The notes: generated by a model not told the origin, from the sequence alone. A DNA stretch of 14,558 nucleotides from an uncultured Clostridia bacterium (GCA_945947715.1 CAMEYZ010000027.1:1-14558); one strand, 5' to 3'. Positions 1-6,094 are shown, numbered from the stretch's first letter. Numbers and translations are program-made.

Positions 1-178
1 CATCAACGTTCTGGATATTAAAAAATACATTGAACACAAGAATGACGAATATCACCGCAACAACAAGAATTATCACTATCACATACAGCCGCATCTGCAT
101 TTTCTTCTGTCTTTCTCTTTTGCGGGCCGCCGTACCATTTCTTGGTCTGGGCGAATCGGGAGTTCTGTTTTTACTCAT
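1..178 (-). CDS. Probable FtsQ/DivIB-like membrane protein, N-terminal fragment
   Basis: An open frame runs from ATG at 178 leftward off the window edge without a stop (59 codons visible). It begins with about 31 polar, Arg/Lys-rich residues, followed by one strong hydrophobic segment (about residues 32-52, rich in Val and Ile), then FFNIQNVD. A short basic cytoplasmic tail, a single transmembrane helix and a first POTRA strand of the type 'F.I..I.V' is the usual start of FtsQ/DivIB, the divisome protein that links FtsB/FtsL to septal synthesis. An AGGAT ribosome binding site lies about 9 bases upstream. It sits 43 bp after the TerD gene on the same strand and is probably co-transcribed. Only the topology and a short motif support the name; another type II membrane protein is possible. 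Confidence 0.5.
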   Translation of the reverse strand, partial: MSKNRTPDSPRPRNGTAARKRERQKKMQMRLYVIVIILVVAVIFVILVFNVFFNIQNVD

Positions 179-221
179 GACTTATTATCCTCGTTAAAAA
201 ATCTTTACTTGCGCACAGCGG

Positions 222-1511
222 TCAGCTGTCCATTATGACCAGCCCGAAGCTTTCACATAAGGGCTTAAGTCCTCTTCGGTAGCCCTGACCTACCGCGGAG
301 AGCTTCCATATATCGCCTCTGCGGTACAGCTCAGCCGCCACAACAGTAGTCTCGGCAAAAAGCCCGTCTAAGGGGAACTCCGCCGTTTTGTCATTGCAGC
401 GGAACACTACCACTGCGCCGTGAAGCTTACTGAAATTATTCTGCGGATCGCCGCCATATATCGAAAAGGCTATCGAGATAAACTGCACGCTGCGGGGCAC
501 CCGCTTCAGGTCCAGATGAATGAGTCTGTGCTGACCGTCGTCGGTGTAGAAAACGCTTCCGTCGGAGCTGCGTTCATTTCCGAAAAAGATAAGACTTTCG
601 TCATTTTCCGCCATTTTTTCCTCGTTTAGCAGGAATGTATAGGTATCAATATCAAGCTTTGTGTCCATTGAGGTGTAGAACAGCTCAGCAGTTATCTCAC
701 CGTCACCGAGGATATCTGCCACGTTCACACGCTGTCCACGGATAAGTCTGCCGTTATCTGGCAGCACAGAGGATGTCTGCGCTGCTGCAGGAGCATTTGC
801 TGCGGCAGGCTGCGGCGCCATTCTCTGCGGAACATAGCCTGTTCGGGGAGTGACAGGGGTATTCTGCGCAGGCTCTGCTCTTTCAACAGGCGCAGTATAA
901 AGCTTTTCGCCGCTGCGGCTGACAGCCTCCGTATCGGCGGAAAGGCTCAGATATGTCCTTCTTACGAGCTTTGAGCGAAACTCAATATCGCCGTAAATGA
1001 CCGTTCCTTCGGAGAGAGGCTCCACAATGAGCTTTACCTCGGAGCGTCCTGCGGGGACTGTTCTCGGAGAGACTGACAATCCGACGATATTGCTGACGAT
1101 ATCAGTCTGCGCTGCTGTTTCTATTTCGATTATTATTTCAAAGGGACAGTCGGGAGCTATCTTCCCGGGAGATATCACCTTGGGTATCCCCCAGAATCCG
1201 TCCTCGCCGCTGACTCCGAGAGTTCTGCCGTATATAACAGTATTTTCCGTCCCAACGGCGGGGTCAAGAGAATGAAGCGCCACCTCATTTTCGCAGTCGC
1301 CCGTCACCTCTATCTGAACATTTTTCAGACAGACGCCCCTTGAGCGTATTTCAGCCACTGTGCCGCTTTTGCGCCACAAGGTGGTATTGCTGCCCACGAT
1401 AGTACAGGGCCGGGAGACCACAAAGGGTCCCTCGAACTCGCCTGCGGGAAGCTTCACTGTTCCCGAGCTGTCCGGGGAATCAATGATACGCTGTAAATTC
1501 ACATTATCCAT
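222..1511 (-). CDS. TerD-domain protein with beta-helix-like N-terminus
   Basis: This 429-residue protein has three parts. Residues 1-70 look like the first turns of a right-handed beta helix (LPAGEFEGPFVV, then CTIVGSNTTL). Residues about 85-190 are beta-rich with no motif I recognise. Residues 205-250 form a Pro/Ala/Gln-rich linker. Residues 255-429 are a TerD (tellurium/stress response) domain: LDIDTYTFLLN, NFSKLHGAVVV, then AELYRRGDIWKLSAVGQGY and the closing GL..L...GL segment, all family hallmarks. TerD proteins bind calcium and belong to stress-associated ter gene clusters; their biochemical role is poorly defined. No signal peptide is seen, so it is probably cytosolic. No other ter gene is visible. 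The start has only a weak ribosome binding site, and no clear promoter was found. It is probably co-transcribed with the FtsQ-like gene downstream. Confidence 0.85.
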   Translation of the reverse strand: MDNVNLQRIIDSPDSSGTVKLPAGEFEGPFVVSRPCTIVGSNTTLWRKSGTVAEIRSRGVCLKNVQIEVTGDCENEVALHSLDPAVGTENTVIYGRTLGVSGEDGFWGIPKVISPGKIAPDCPFEIIIEIETAAQTDIVSNIVGLSVSPRTVPAGRSEVKLIVEPLSEGTVIYGDIEFRSKLVRRTYLSLSADTEAVSRSGEKLYTAPVERAEPAQNTPVTPRTGYVPQRMAPQPAAANAPAAAQTSSVLPDNGRLIRGQRVNVADILGDGEITAELFYTSMDTKLDIDTYTFLLNEEKMAENDESLIFFGNERSSDGSVFYTDDGQHRLIHLDLKRVPRSVQFISIAFSIYGGDPQNNFSKLHGAVVVFRCNDKTAEFPLDGLFAETTVVAAELYRRGDIWKLSAVGQGYRRGLKPLCESFGLVIMDS

Positions 1512-1540
1512 AACACAAACACCATCAAATATATAGTCAT

Positions 1541-1553
1541 TGGCTGTTAGCCA
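1541..1553. promoter_or_regulatory. Short palindrome upstream of the TerD gene
   Basis: TGGCT-GTT-AGCCA is a perfect 5-bp inverted repeat about 30 bp upstream of the TerD start codon. It could be an operator or the stem of a short leader hairpin. No convincing -35/-10 pair could be fixed around it, so its role is only suggested by position. Confidence 0.25.
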
Positions 1554-1636
1554 TTAGTACAAGTCCAATGAACGCAGTGGGCGAACATCAAACAAAATCC
1601 CAAAATAGCATTAACTACGGAATCTATGACACAAAC

Positions 1637-1663
1637 AAAAGGCGGCCGACGGCTGCCGCCGCC
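1637..1663 (-). terminator. Putative terminator for leftward transcription
   Basis: On the minus strand a GC-rich stem (GGCGGC pairing with GCCGCC across a 10- to 11-base loop) is followed directly by TTTTGTTTG. It could end transcription coming from the repressor gene or from a noncoding RNA in this block. The stem is only 6 bp and the T tract is short, so this is moderate evidence. Confidence 0.45.
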
Positions 1664-1722
1664 CAATCGTAAGTAACCGGAACACGCGGTAAATCTTTCG
1701 AATTTAAGCAGGGCAAAAGAGT

Positions 1723-1751
1723 GGGGAGAGGGAAAGAGGGGTGTGGCGGGG
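1723..1751 (+). other. G-quadruplex motif, long loops
   Basis: Four G-runs, GGGG-AGA-GGG-AAAGA-GGGG-TGTGGC-GGGG, fit the G3+N1-7 rule on the plus strand. The last run overlaps the left arm of the inverted repeat at 1742-1852, so the two folds would compete. Confidence 0.45.
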
Positions 1752-1852
1752 AAAACCGTAGGGGAGAGAAAAGCGGCGCTACACTAAAACGAAATCTTTC
1801 GATGAGAGTACGAGTAAGCCGCTTGTCTCTCCCCGAAGGTTGTCCCCCCACA
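1742..1852. repeat. Long imperfect inverted repeat (potential large hairpin)
   Basis: The arm at 1749-1777 pairs with 1818-1846 in 25 of 29 positions; the inner 17 bp (1761-1777 with 1818-1834) have one mismatch. Pairing resumes outward after a one-base bulge (TGTGG 1742-1746 with CCACA 1848-1852). The 40-base loop (1778-1817) contains one copy of AAATCTTTCGA. Transcribed in either direction it would form a very stable stem. No transposase is nearby and no target-site duplication was identified, so MITE, structured RNA and attenuator remain open. Confidence 0.7.
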
Positions 1853-1863
1853 TGCGTGGTGGC

Positions 1864-1880
1864 GACTAACGCAGTTAGTC
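1864..1880. repeat. Perfect 7-bp inverted repeat
   Basis: GACTAAC-GCA-GTTAGTC is a perfect 7-bp inverted repeat with a 3-base centre, lying just right of the larger inverted repeat. It is compact enough to be a protein-binding palindrome or a tight hairpin. It has no T tail, so it is unlikely to be a terminator. Confidence 0.5.
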
Positions 1881-1980
1881 AACCAAATTAGCCGTGACAA
1901 AAGAACAACTACAAAGCAGCCCAAACCCAAACCGCTGCCATTAACCAAAAGAAAATCCGATTACAAAAAAATCAAAAGAG

Positions 1981-1995
1981 GGGTGGGCGGGTGGG
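1981..1995 (+). other. G-quadruplex motif, single-base loops
   Basis: GGGTGGGCGGGTGGG has four G3 runs with three one-base loops, the most stable class of parallel quadruplex known in vitro. It lies 3 bp past the stop codon of the repressor gene, on that gene's template strand, so it could slow RNA polymerase leaving the gene. Confidence 0.6.
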
Positions 1996-1998
1996 AAG

Positions 1999-2637
1999 CT
2001 AAAACTTCCTTTTGCTTTCGATTACCTTGCCGAAAATTCGTATGCGGCTCATTTCCTCGCCACGGAAAACTCTTGGTGGATAGTAGGGATTTTCACTGAT
2101 AAGAGTAACACAGTCCTTCTCAAGCAAGACCTTCTTGACAACACCGTCTTCGTTGTCAATCAGAACAACCGCGTAATCGCCACTGTCAATGGTGTCCTGA
2201 CATCTGACAAGGACAAGGTCTCCTTCCATTATCTTTGGGCTCATGGAGTCGCCTACTACGTTGAGATATACATAGGTGTCCCCGGAACGAATAATGTCCT
2301 TCTGGACAAACTCGTAATATTCAATGTTCTGCTCGGCGTGGCAGGAAACACCGCCTGCCACCCGTCCGATAACGGGAATACGTATCATCTGTGTCATGTC
2401 CGCGGGATAAACGTTGGCGGGGAGCTCGTCGTCGCCGTAAAGCCAGTGTGGAGTTACCTTCAGGGCGGAAGCTATGGAATTGAGAACAGGTATCTTGCAG
2501 GTAGCTATCCTGCCGCTTTCGTATCGCTGGATAGTGGAGGTCGCAACTCCTACCGCTTCGGCCACTTCGCCTAAGGTAAGCCCCATTTCCGTGCGGCGGC
2601 GCTTTATCTTTTCGGCGATCTGTTCGTTGCTAAGCAT
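1999..2637 (-). CDS. XRE-family S24 repressor (CI/LexA-like, self-cleaving)
   Basis: This 212-residue protein joins an N-terminal XRE helix-turn-helix (residues about 5-65; LTLGEVAEAVGVATSTIQRYESG) to a C-terminal S24 peptidase/dimerisation domain (about 85-210). The self-cleavage residues are all present: an Ala94-Gly95 scissile bond in GRVAGG, nucleophile Ser131 in VVGDSM, and general base Lys168 in DGVVKK. Such proteins repress transcription until a RecA filament or another signal triggers self-cleavage. The XRE domain sets it apart from housekeeping LexA, which has a winged helix, and is closer to prophage CI or ImmR-type repressors, though no phage genes are nearby. An AAGGAAGG ribosome binding site precedes ATG 2637. 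It has a strong promoter with palindromes in its leader, suggesting autoregulation, and diverges from the SleC-like operon, a plausible target. Confidence 0.9.
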   Translation of the reverse strand: MLSNEQIAEKIKRRRTEMGLTLGEVAEAVGVATSTIQRYESGRIATCKIPVLNSIASALKVTPHWLYGDDELPANVYPADMTQMIRIPVIGRVAGGVSCHAEQNIEYYEFVQKDIIRSGDTYVYLNVVGDSMSPKIMEGDLVLVRCQDTIDSGDYAVVLIDNEDGVVKKVLLEKDCVTLISENPYYPPRVFRGEEMSRIRIFGKVIESKRKF

Positions 2638-2690
2638 TTTTATCCTTCCTTTTCGCAGATTTCAAATCGGGAAAATTTTCTTATCCGTTA

Positions 2691-2713
2691 TTTCGGAGCG
2701 CAAACGTCCGAAA
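2691..2713. promoter_or_regulatory. Candidate repressor operator
   Basis: TTTCGGA-N9-TCCGAAA is a perfect 7-bp inverted repeat just downstream of the predicted repressor transcription start (about +12 to +34). Its size and symmetry fit a dimeric HTH repressor. No Gram-positive LexA box (GAAC-N4-GTTC) was seen here. Assignment to the neighbouring repressor rests on position only. Confidence 0.5.
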
Positions 2714-2714
2714 A

Positions 2715-2729
2715 TATTATCTCATAATA
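2715..2729. promoter_or_regulatory. Palindrome at the repressor transcription start
   Basis: TATTAT-CTC-ATAATA is a perfect 6-bp inverted repeat covering the predicted transcription start of the repressor gene. A protein bound here would block initiation. It is AT-rich and could be coincidental. Confidence 0.3.
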
Positions 2730-2731
2730 CC

Positions 2732-2760
2732 ATTATAACCTATTGCAAAAAAAAAATCAA
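2732..2760 (-). promoter_or_regulatory. Sigma-A promoter of the repressor gene
   Basis: On the minus strand, -35 TTGATT (2760-2755), a 17-bp spacer that includes a T run, and -10 TATAAT (2737-2732). Transcription would start near 2725, giving a leader of about 88 bases that includes the palindromes at 2691-2729. Confidence 0.75.
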
Positions 2761-2813
2761 GTACCGTGAGAAAAGTAATTATTTGTCCTCCAAAAGCATA
2801 GATATTTATGTAA

Positions 2814-2839
2814 GCGCCGATGAAATATTTCCGCGGCGC
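2814..2839. promoter_or_regulatory. Inverted repeat in the leader of the SleC-like operon
   Basis: GCGCCG (2814-2819) and CGGCGC (2834-2839) form a perfect GC-only stem with a 14-base loop, ending 22 bases before the GGAGG ribosome binding site of the first operon gene. It may be an operator or a leader hairpin. I could not fix a sigma-A promoter for this operon; a CATTATA element (2731-2737) resembles a SigG -10 but has no matching -35. Confidence 0.35.
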
Positions 2840-2873
2840 ATCACAAGCTTAGAAATTATTTGGAGGAAAAGCT

Positions 2874-3965
2874 ATGAATAGTAACGAAAATCTCGACAGC
2901 ATGGCAAAACGATATAAGGACGAAATGATGCGTCTTTACCGTATGAACGGCGGGACCGGCGGCATGTCTCCGAATATGAACGCCCCTTCGGCTATGACCC
3001 CGAATGTGAATGCTAATGCAGCTCCTGCTCCGAACAGCACCGCGGCTCCTATGAACAGCGCTCCTGCTGCAAATCCTGTAAACAATGCTCAGGGTACTCA
3101 GACTACCGTCCAGACTACCCAGAGACAGGTCACAACCTCCGGTCAGTGCAGATTTATGTCCGCTGAGGAGATAATCAGCAGCCAGAGCGACGGAAATGCT
3201 GCGGGTATCCCCATGCCTCTGCCAAGCTACGGTCCCGATGTTACCGATAACCTTATCAATGGTCCAGTGCCCACTCCCTACAGCCTCACAGGCAGCGGCA
3301 CTGTGAACATCGACCGCCCCATGCCCAGACAAACACAGCCTGCAGCTGCGTCAAATGAAATGCCCGCTCCAGCCTCCGCAGCCGAAAGCAGCGAAAACTC
3401 AATACGCGGCGTGTACATCAACCCGATGATAACAGGCACTACCGTCAATAATCAGCTGAGCGGCTCTGATGTGCTGTCCGAGCTTCTGCCCTCCTTTGAG
3501 TTCCCGCCCGACCTGGCCGAGGACGAGGCAATGCCTGCATCTATCGACCCGCGGTTCATCATTCTGGGCTCCTGGACCAATATCACAGGAGATACAGGCT
3601 GGGGAAGCTTACAGTTCGAGGTCACTACAGGCTCTCAGGGAAGCCCCGTTCAGGGCGCTACTGTGGTGGTATCCCGCGTGATAAACGGAAACCGCCTGCT
3701 TACAAGGATTCTCCGCACCAACTCTTCCGGTCTTACAAGGACTATCTTCCTGCCCGCTCCCAGGTATGTGTATAATCCCTACAGACCCAGCAACTCACGT
3801 CCCTTCGCGGAATATTCCGCATCCGTTTACGCTAACGGATACTATCCGCTGACTAACATCTCCCTGATGATAGAAGCAGGCGTCAAGAGCCTCCAGCCTG
3901 TGGACCTTATCCCCTATCCCGAATCGGGAACATTGCCCGGTATCCAGCCAAGAGCTGAGTCCTAA
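2874..3965 (+). CDS. Low-complexity protein with carboxypeptidase-regulatory-like domain (SleC pro-region-like)
   Basis: The 363-residue protein starts with a short charged helix (MAKRYKDEMMRLYRMNG), followed by about 200 residues rich in Asn, Pro, Ala, Thr and Ser (about 30-230). Residues about 244-345 form a beta-sandwich of the carboxypeptidase-regulatory/Ig-like type: LQFEVTTGSQGSPVQGATVVV, a Gly/Thr turn, then SASVYANGYYPL. In clostridial SleC, as I recall it, a similar domain precedes the SpoIID-like domain within one polypeptide; here the next gene begins where that second half would start. It has no signal peptide or transmembrane segment. A strong GGAGG lies 7 bases before ATG 2874. 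The stop is 11 bp from the next start, so the genes form an operon. Direct role unknown; a prodomain, chaperone or surface-anchoring subunit are possibilities. Confidence 0.75.
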   Translation: MNSNENLDSMAKRYKDEMMRLYRMNGGTGGMSPNMNAPSAMTPNVNANAAPAPNSTAAPMNSAPAANPVNNAQGTQTTVQTTQRQVTTSGQCRFMSAEEIISSQSDGNAAGIPMPLPSYGPDVTDNLINGPVPTPYSLTGSGTVNIDRPMPRQTQPAAASNEMPAPASAAESSENSIRGVYINPMITGTTVNNQLSGSDVLSELLPSFEFPPDLAEDEAMPASIDPRFIILGSWTNITGDTGWGSLQFEVTTGSQGSPVQGATVVVSRVINGNRLLTRILRTNSSGLTRTIFLPAPRYVYNPYRPSNSRPFAEYSASVYANGYYPLTNISLMIEAGVKSLQPVDLIPYPESGTLPGIQPRAES

Positions 3966-3976
3966 GGGGGTATTCC

Positions 3977-5371
3977 ATGACGGGAACACCCTATATTCCC
4001 GACCGTATCACCGTGCATCTGGGCTATCCCGATGACAGCTCCGCTCCCAACGTCACCCTGGATTTTCCCGAGTATATAGCAAATGTGGCGTCGGGAGAGC
4101 TTTATCCCACATGGCCCGAAAATGCGCTGAGGGCGAATATCTATGCGATAGTGAGCTTCGCCCTCAATCGCATCTACACGGAATGGTACCGCTCGAGAGG
4201 CTATGACTTCGACATAACGTCCACCACCCAGTACGACCAGACCTTCGACCCGGACCGCACTATTTTCCAGAATATCCGCGAGCTCACCGACGAGCTTTTC
4301 AACGATTACGTGGTGCGGCAGGGAGAGATAAACCCCTACTTCACCGCCTACTGCGACGGTATACAGACCACCTGCGATGGCCTCTATCAGTGGGGCACAG
4401 TGGACCTTGCCAACCGCGGCTATACGCCCTATGAGATACTTCAGTATTACTATGGACCGGATATCAATATCGTGAAGAACGCACCTATCGAAAGAAATAT
4501 ACCCTCCTTTGTGCCGCCTGCTATCACCTTCGGCGAGCAGAGCGACAGAGTGCGGCTGATGCAGACCATGCTCAACCGCATATCGGGCAACTACCCCGCT
4601 ATCCCGAAAATTAATCCTGTTACGGGAAATTTCCTGGAGCAGACCGAGGCCGCCGCGAAAAAATTCCAGAGCATATTCGGCCTCGACCAGACGGGCATCA
4701 TCGACAAGGCCACCTGGTATAAGATATCCTACATCTACACCAGCGTGAAGCGCCTTGCTGAGCTGGATTCGGAGGGCATCAAGCTGGGAGAAGCTACTCA
4801 GAATATCTCCCGTGCGCTCCAGCGGGGAGATTCCGGACGAAATATCACCTATCTGCAGTATTTCCTGGCTGTCATCGGAGCATACTATGCTGCTGTGGAG
4901 CCTGTGGAGATAACCGGCGAATTCGACGAGCAGACCGAGGATTCGGTGAAGTCCTTCCAGCGCACCTACGGCCTTGAGCCCACAGGCATAGTGGACGCTC
5001 AAACCTGGAGCGACCTCTATCGTGCCTATGCTGGCATCGTGGAAAATGCTCCCGTTTCTATCGGAGAAGCGCTTCCCCTATATCCGGGAAGCCCGCTGTC
5101 TGTGGGAATGACAAACGATTATGTTCGCGTTATCCAGCAGTATCTGACCTTTATCCACGACAGCTATCCCGATATCCCCGCAGTGCCCGACACAGGCTAT
5201 TTCGGCACTGTCACCGAGGACGCCGTGAAGAAATTCCAGCAGACCTTCGGACTTACTCCCACAGGACGGGTGGACGCTGTCACATGGAATAAGCTATCGT
5301 CCGTATTCTCCGACCTGAAATACGGCTACGTCAAGCAGCCGGGACAGTATCCCGGATATATCATCACATAG
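3977..5371 (+). CDS. SpoIID-domain protein with three peptidoglycan-binding domains (SleC-like)
   Basis: This 464-residue protein has a SpoIID/LytB-type domain at about residues 30-165 (VASGELYPTWPENALRANIY, then CDGLYQWGTVDLANRGYTP and YYYG) and three PG_binding_1 repeats at about 185-252, 284-350 and 374-445, each ending like 'FGL..TG..D..TW'. Glu41 in the SGE motif matches the catalytic Glu of SpoIID-type lytic transglycosylases, which cleave peptidoglycan glycan strands. The opening IPDRITVHLG and the whole SpoIID segment resemble the mature part of clostridial spore cortex-lytic enzyme SleC, but with extra binding repeats and no N-terminal pro-region, which is a separate gene here. No signal peptide is visible, which fits assembly around a forespore or release by lysis. 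A GGGGG ribosome binding site lies in the 11-bp gap after the upstream gene. Confidence 0.85.
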   Translation: MTGTPYIPDRITVHLGYPDDSSAPNVTLDFPEYIANVASGELYPTWPENALRANIYAIVSFALNRIYTEWYRSRGYDFDITSTTQYDQTFDPDRTIFQNIRELTDELFNDYVVRQGEINPYFTAYCDGIQTTCDGLYQWGTVDLANRGYTPYEILQYYYGPDINIVKNAPIERNIPSFVPPAITFGEQSDRVRLMQTMLNRISGNYPAIPKINPVTGNFLEQTEAAAKKFQSIFGLDQTGIIDKATWYKISYIYTSVKRLAELDSEGIKLGEATQNISRALQRGDSGRNITYLQYFLAVIGAYYAAVEPVEITGEFDEQTEDSVKSFQRTYGLEPTGIVDAQTWSDLYRAYAGIVENAPVSIGEALPLYPGSPLSVGMTNDYVRVIQQYLTFIHDSYPDIPAVPDTGYFGTVTEDAVKKFQQTFGLTPTGRVDAVTWNKLSSVFSDLKYGYVKQPGQYPGYIIT

Positions 5372-5386
5372 AAGGGGGGTATTTCC

Positions 5387-5911
5387 ATGACCTACACAGA
5401 CAAGGAAAAAAAGGCTCATATTAATGAGATACAGAAGTATCTGCGGACTATCTCCTTTTACAACGGCGCAGTGCCGCGGATAATCCCCGACGGAGTCTAC
5501 GGCATCGAGACCATAAACGCTGTGAAGGCTTTTCAGAAGGCATATGGTCTGCCCGTCACCGGAGATGTGGACGAAAGCACCTGGAACAAGCTGGCAGGAG
5601 AATATATCAAGGCTCTGGAATTTATCTCCGAGCCTATGGGGATACAGCCCTTCCCCAACGACGGAAACTCGCTTTCGCTGGGCAGCAGCGGCGCTGCAGT
5701 GATAATGCTCCAGGCAATGCTTTCGGAGCTGTCCTCCTCCTTTGCAAATATCCGTCCCACCGATATCACGGGACACTTTAACAAGGGCAACGAAAGCACC
5801 GTGAAATTCATGCAGACAGTATGGGGAATGCCTCCCAGCGGAGAGGTTGACATTCATTTGTGGAACCGCATAGTTGACCTGTTCAACAATGAAGTGGCAA
5901 ACAATACGTGA
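5387..5911 (+). CDS. Small protein with two peptidoglycan-binding domains
   Basis: The 174-residue protein consists almost only of two PG_binding_1 repeats: residues about 10-72 (DGVYGIETINAVKAFQKAYGLPVTG, then STWNKL) and about 100-165 (ITGHFNKGNESTVKFMQTVWGMPPSG, then LWNRI). There is no catalytic domain, signal peptide or transmembrane segment. It follows the SpoIID gene by 15 bp with a GGGGGG ribosome binding site; this spacer resembles the one before the second gene (G-run, TATTCC or TATTTCC, ATGAC), hinting that this gene arose by duplication of the repeats and start region of its neighbour. It probably binds cell wall or spore cortex peptidoglycan alongside the SpoIID protein. A strong terminator ends the operon just after it. 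Confidence 0.85.
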   Translation: MTYTDKEKKAHINEIQKYLRTISFYNGAVPRIIPDGVYGIETINAVKAFQKAYGLPVTGDVDESTWNKLAGEYIKALEFISEPMGIQPFPNDGNSLSLGSSGAAVIMLQAMLSELSSSFANIRPTDITGHFNKGNESTVKFMQTVWGMPPSGEVDIHLWNRIVDLFNNEVANNT

Positions 5912-5933
5912 GCATCATCTGTTTTTCTGATAT

Positions 5934-5976
5934 TTCGGCAGTCCGCAAAGGTGATTTTGCGGCTGCCGAATTTTTT
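5934..5976 (+). terminator. Terminator of the SleC-like operon
   Basis: TTCGGCAG pairs with CTGCCGAA and, inside it, CCGCAAA with TTTGCGG, giving a stem of about 15 bp followed by TTTTTT. This is a strong rho-independent terminator 22 bases after the last stop codon. Confidence 0.92.
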
Positions 5977-6009
5977 CTCAAAAAATAGCCGAAATTTTTC
6001 AAAAAACAC

Positions 6010-6038
6010 TTGATTTTTTTAGTGAAATGATATACAAT
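6010..6038 (+). promoter_or_regulatory. Sigma-A promoter of the SDR gene
   Basis: -35 TTGATT (6010-6015), a 17-bp spacer and -10 TACAAT (6033-6038). The leader would be about 50 bases and ends in AGGAGG, 8 bases before the start codon. Confidence 0.75.
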
Positions 6039-6094
6039 ACAATTATAGGGTAAAACCGTAATATATTCTTAAAATTTACAGGAGGTTCTTTACA

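Larger units (their letters stand above)
1512..1998. other. Structured noncoding region between the repressor and TerD genes
   Basis: This 487-bp stretch has no credible gene. It holds a palindrome near the TerD start, a GC-rich hairpin with a T tail on the minus strand (1637-1663), an 11-bp direct repeat (AAATCTTTCGA at 1691-1701 and 1792-1802), a large imperfect inverted repeat (1742-1852), a perfect small hairpin (1864-1880) and two G-quadruplex motifs on the plus strand (1723-1751 and 1981-1995). Base composition swings between G-rich and A-rich blocks, unlike the coding neighbours. It could be a dispersed repeat, a noncoding RNA locus or the remains of a mobile element. Confidence 0.6.

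Noticed and set aside
1624..1851. 75-codon open frame on the minus strand
   Set aside because: It lies across the large inverted repeat, has a low-complexity Pro/Leu/Phe-rich product, lacks a ribosome binding site and shows no known domain. Structure in the DNA explains it better than coding.
1742..1852. Insertion sequence
   Set aside because: There is no transposase frame and no clear target-site duplication, so only an inverted repeat is reported.
2638..2873. Classical SOS (LexA) box
   Set aside because: No GAAC-N4-GTTC pattern is present in the divergent region, and the repressor has an XRE rather than a LexA-type DNA-binding domain.
2856..3332. 158-codon antisense frame rich in His, Ser and Arg
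   Set aside because: Its composition mirrors the low-complexity Asn/Pro/Ala sense protein; no start signal or domain.
3962..5002. 346-codon open frame antisense to the SpoIID gene
   Set aside because: The sense strand encodes clear SpoIID and PG_binding domains. The antisense frame stays open because of codon bias on the sense strand and resembles no protein family.
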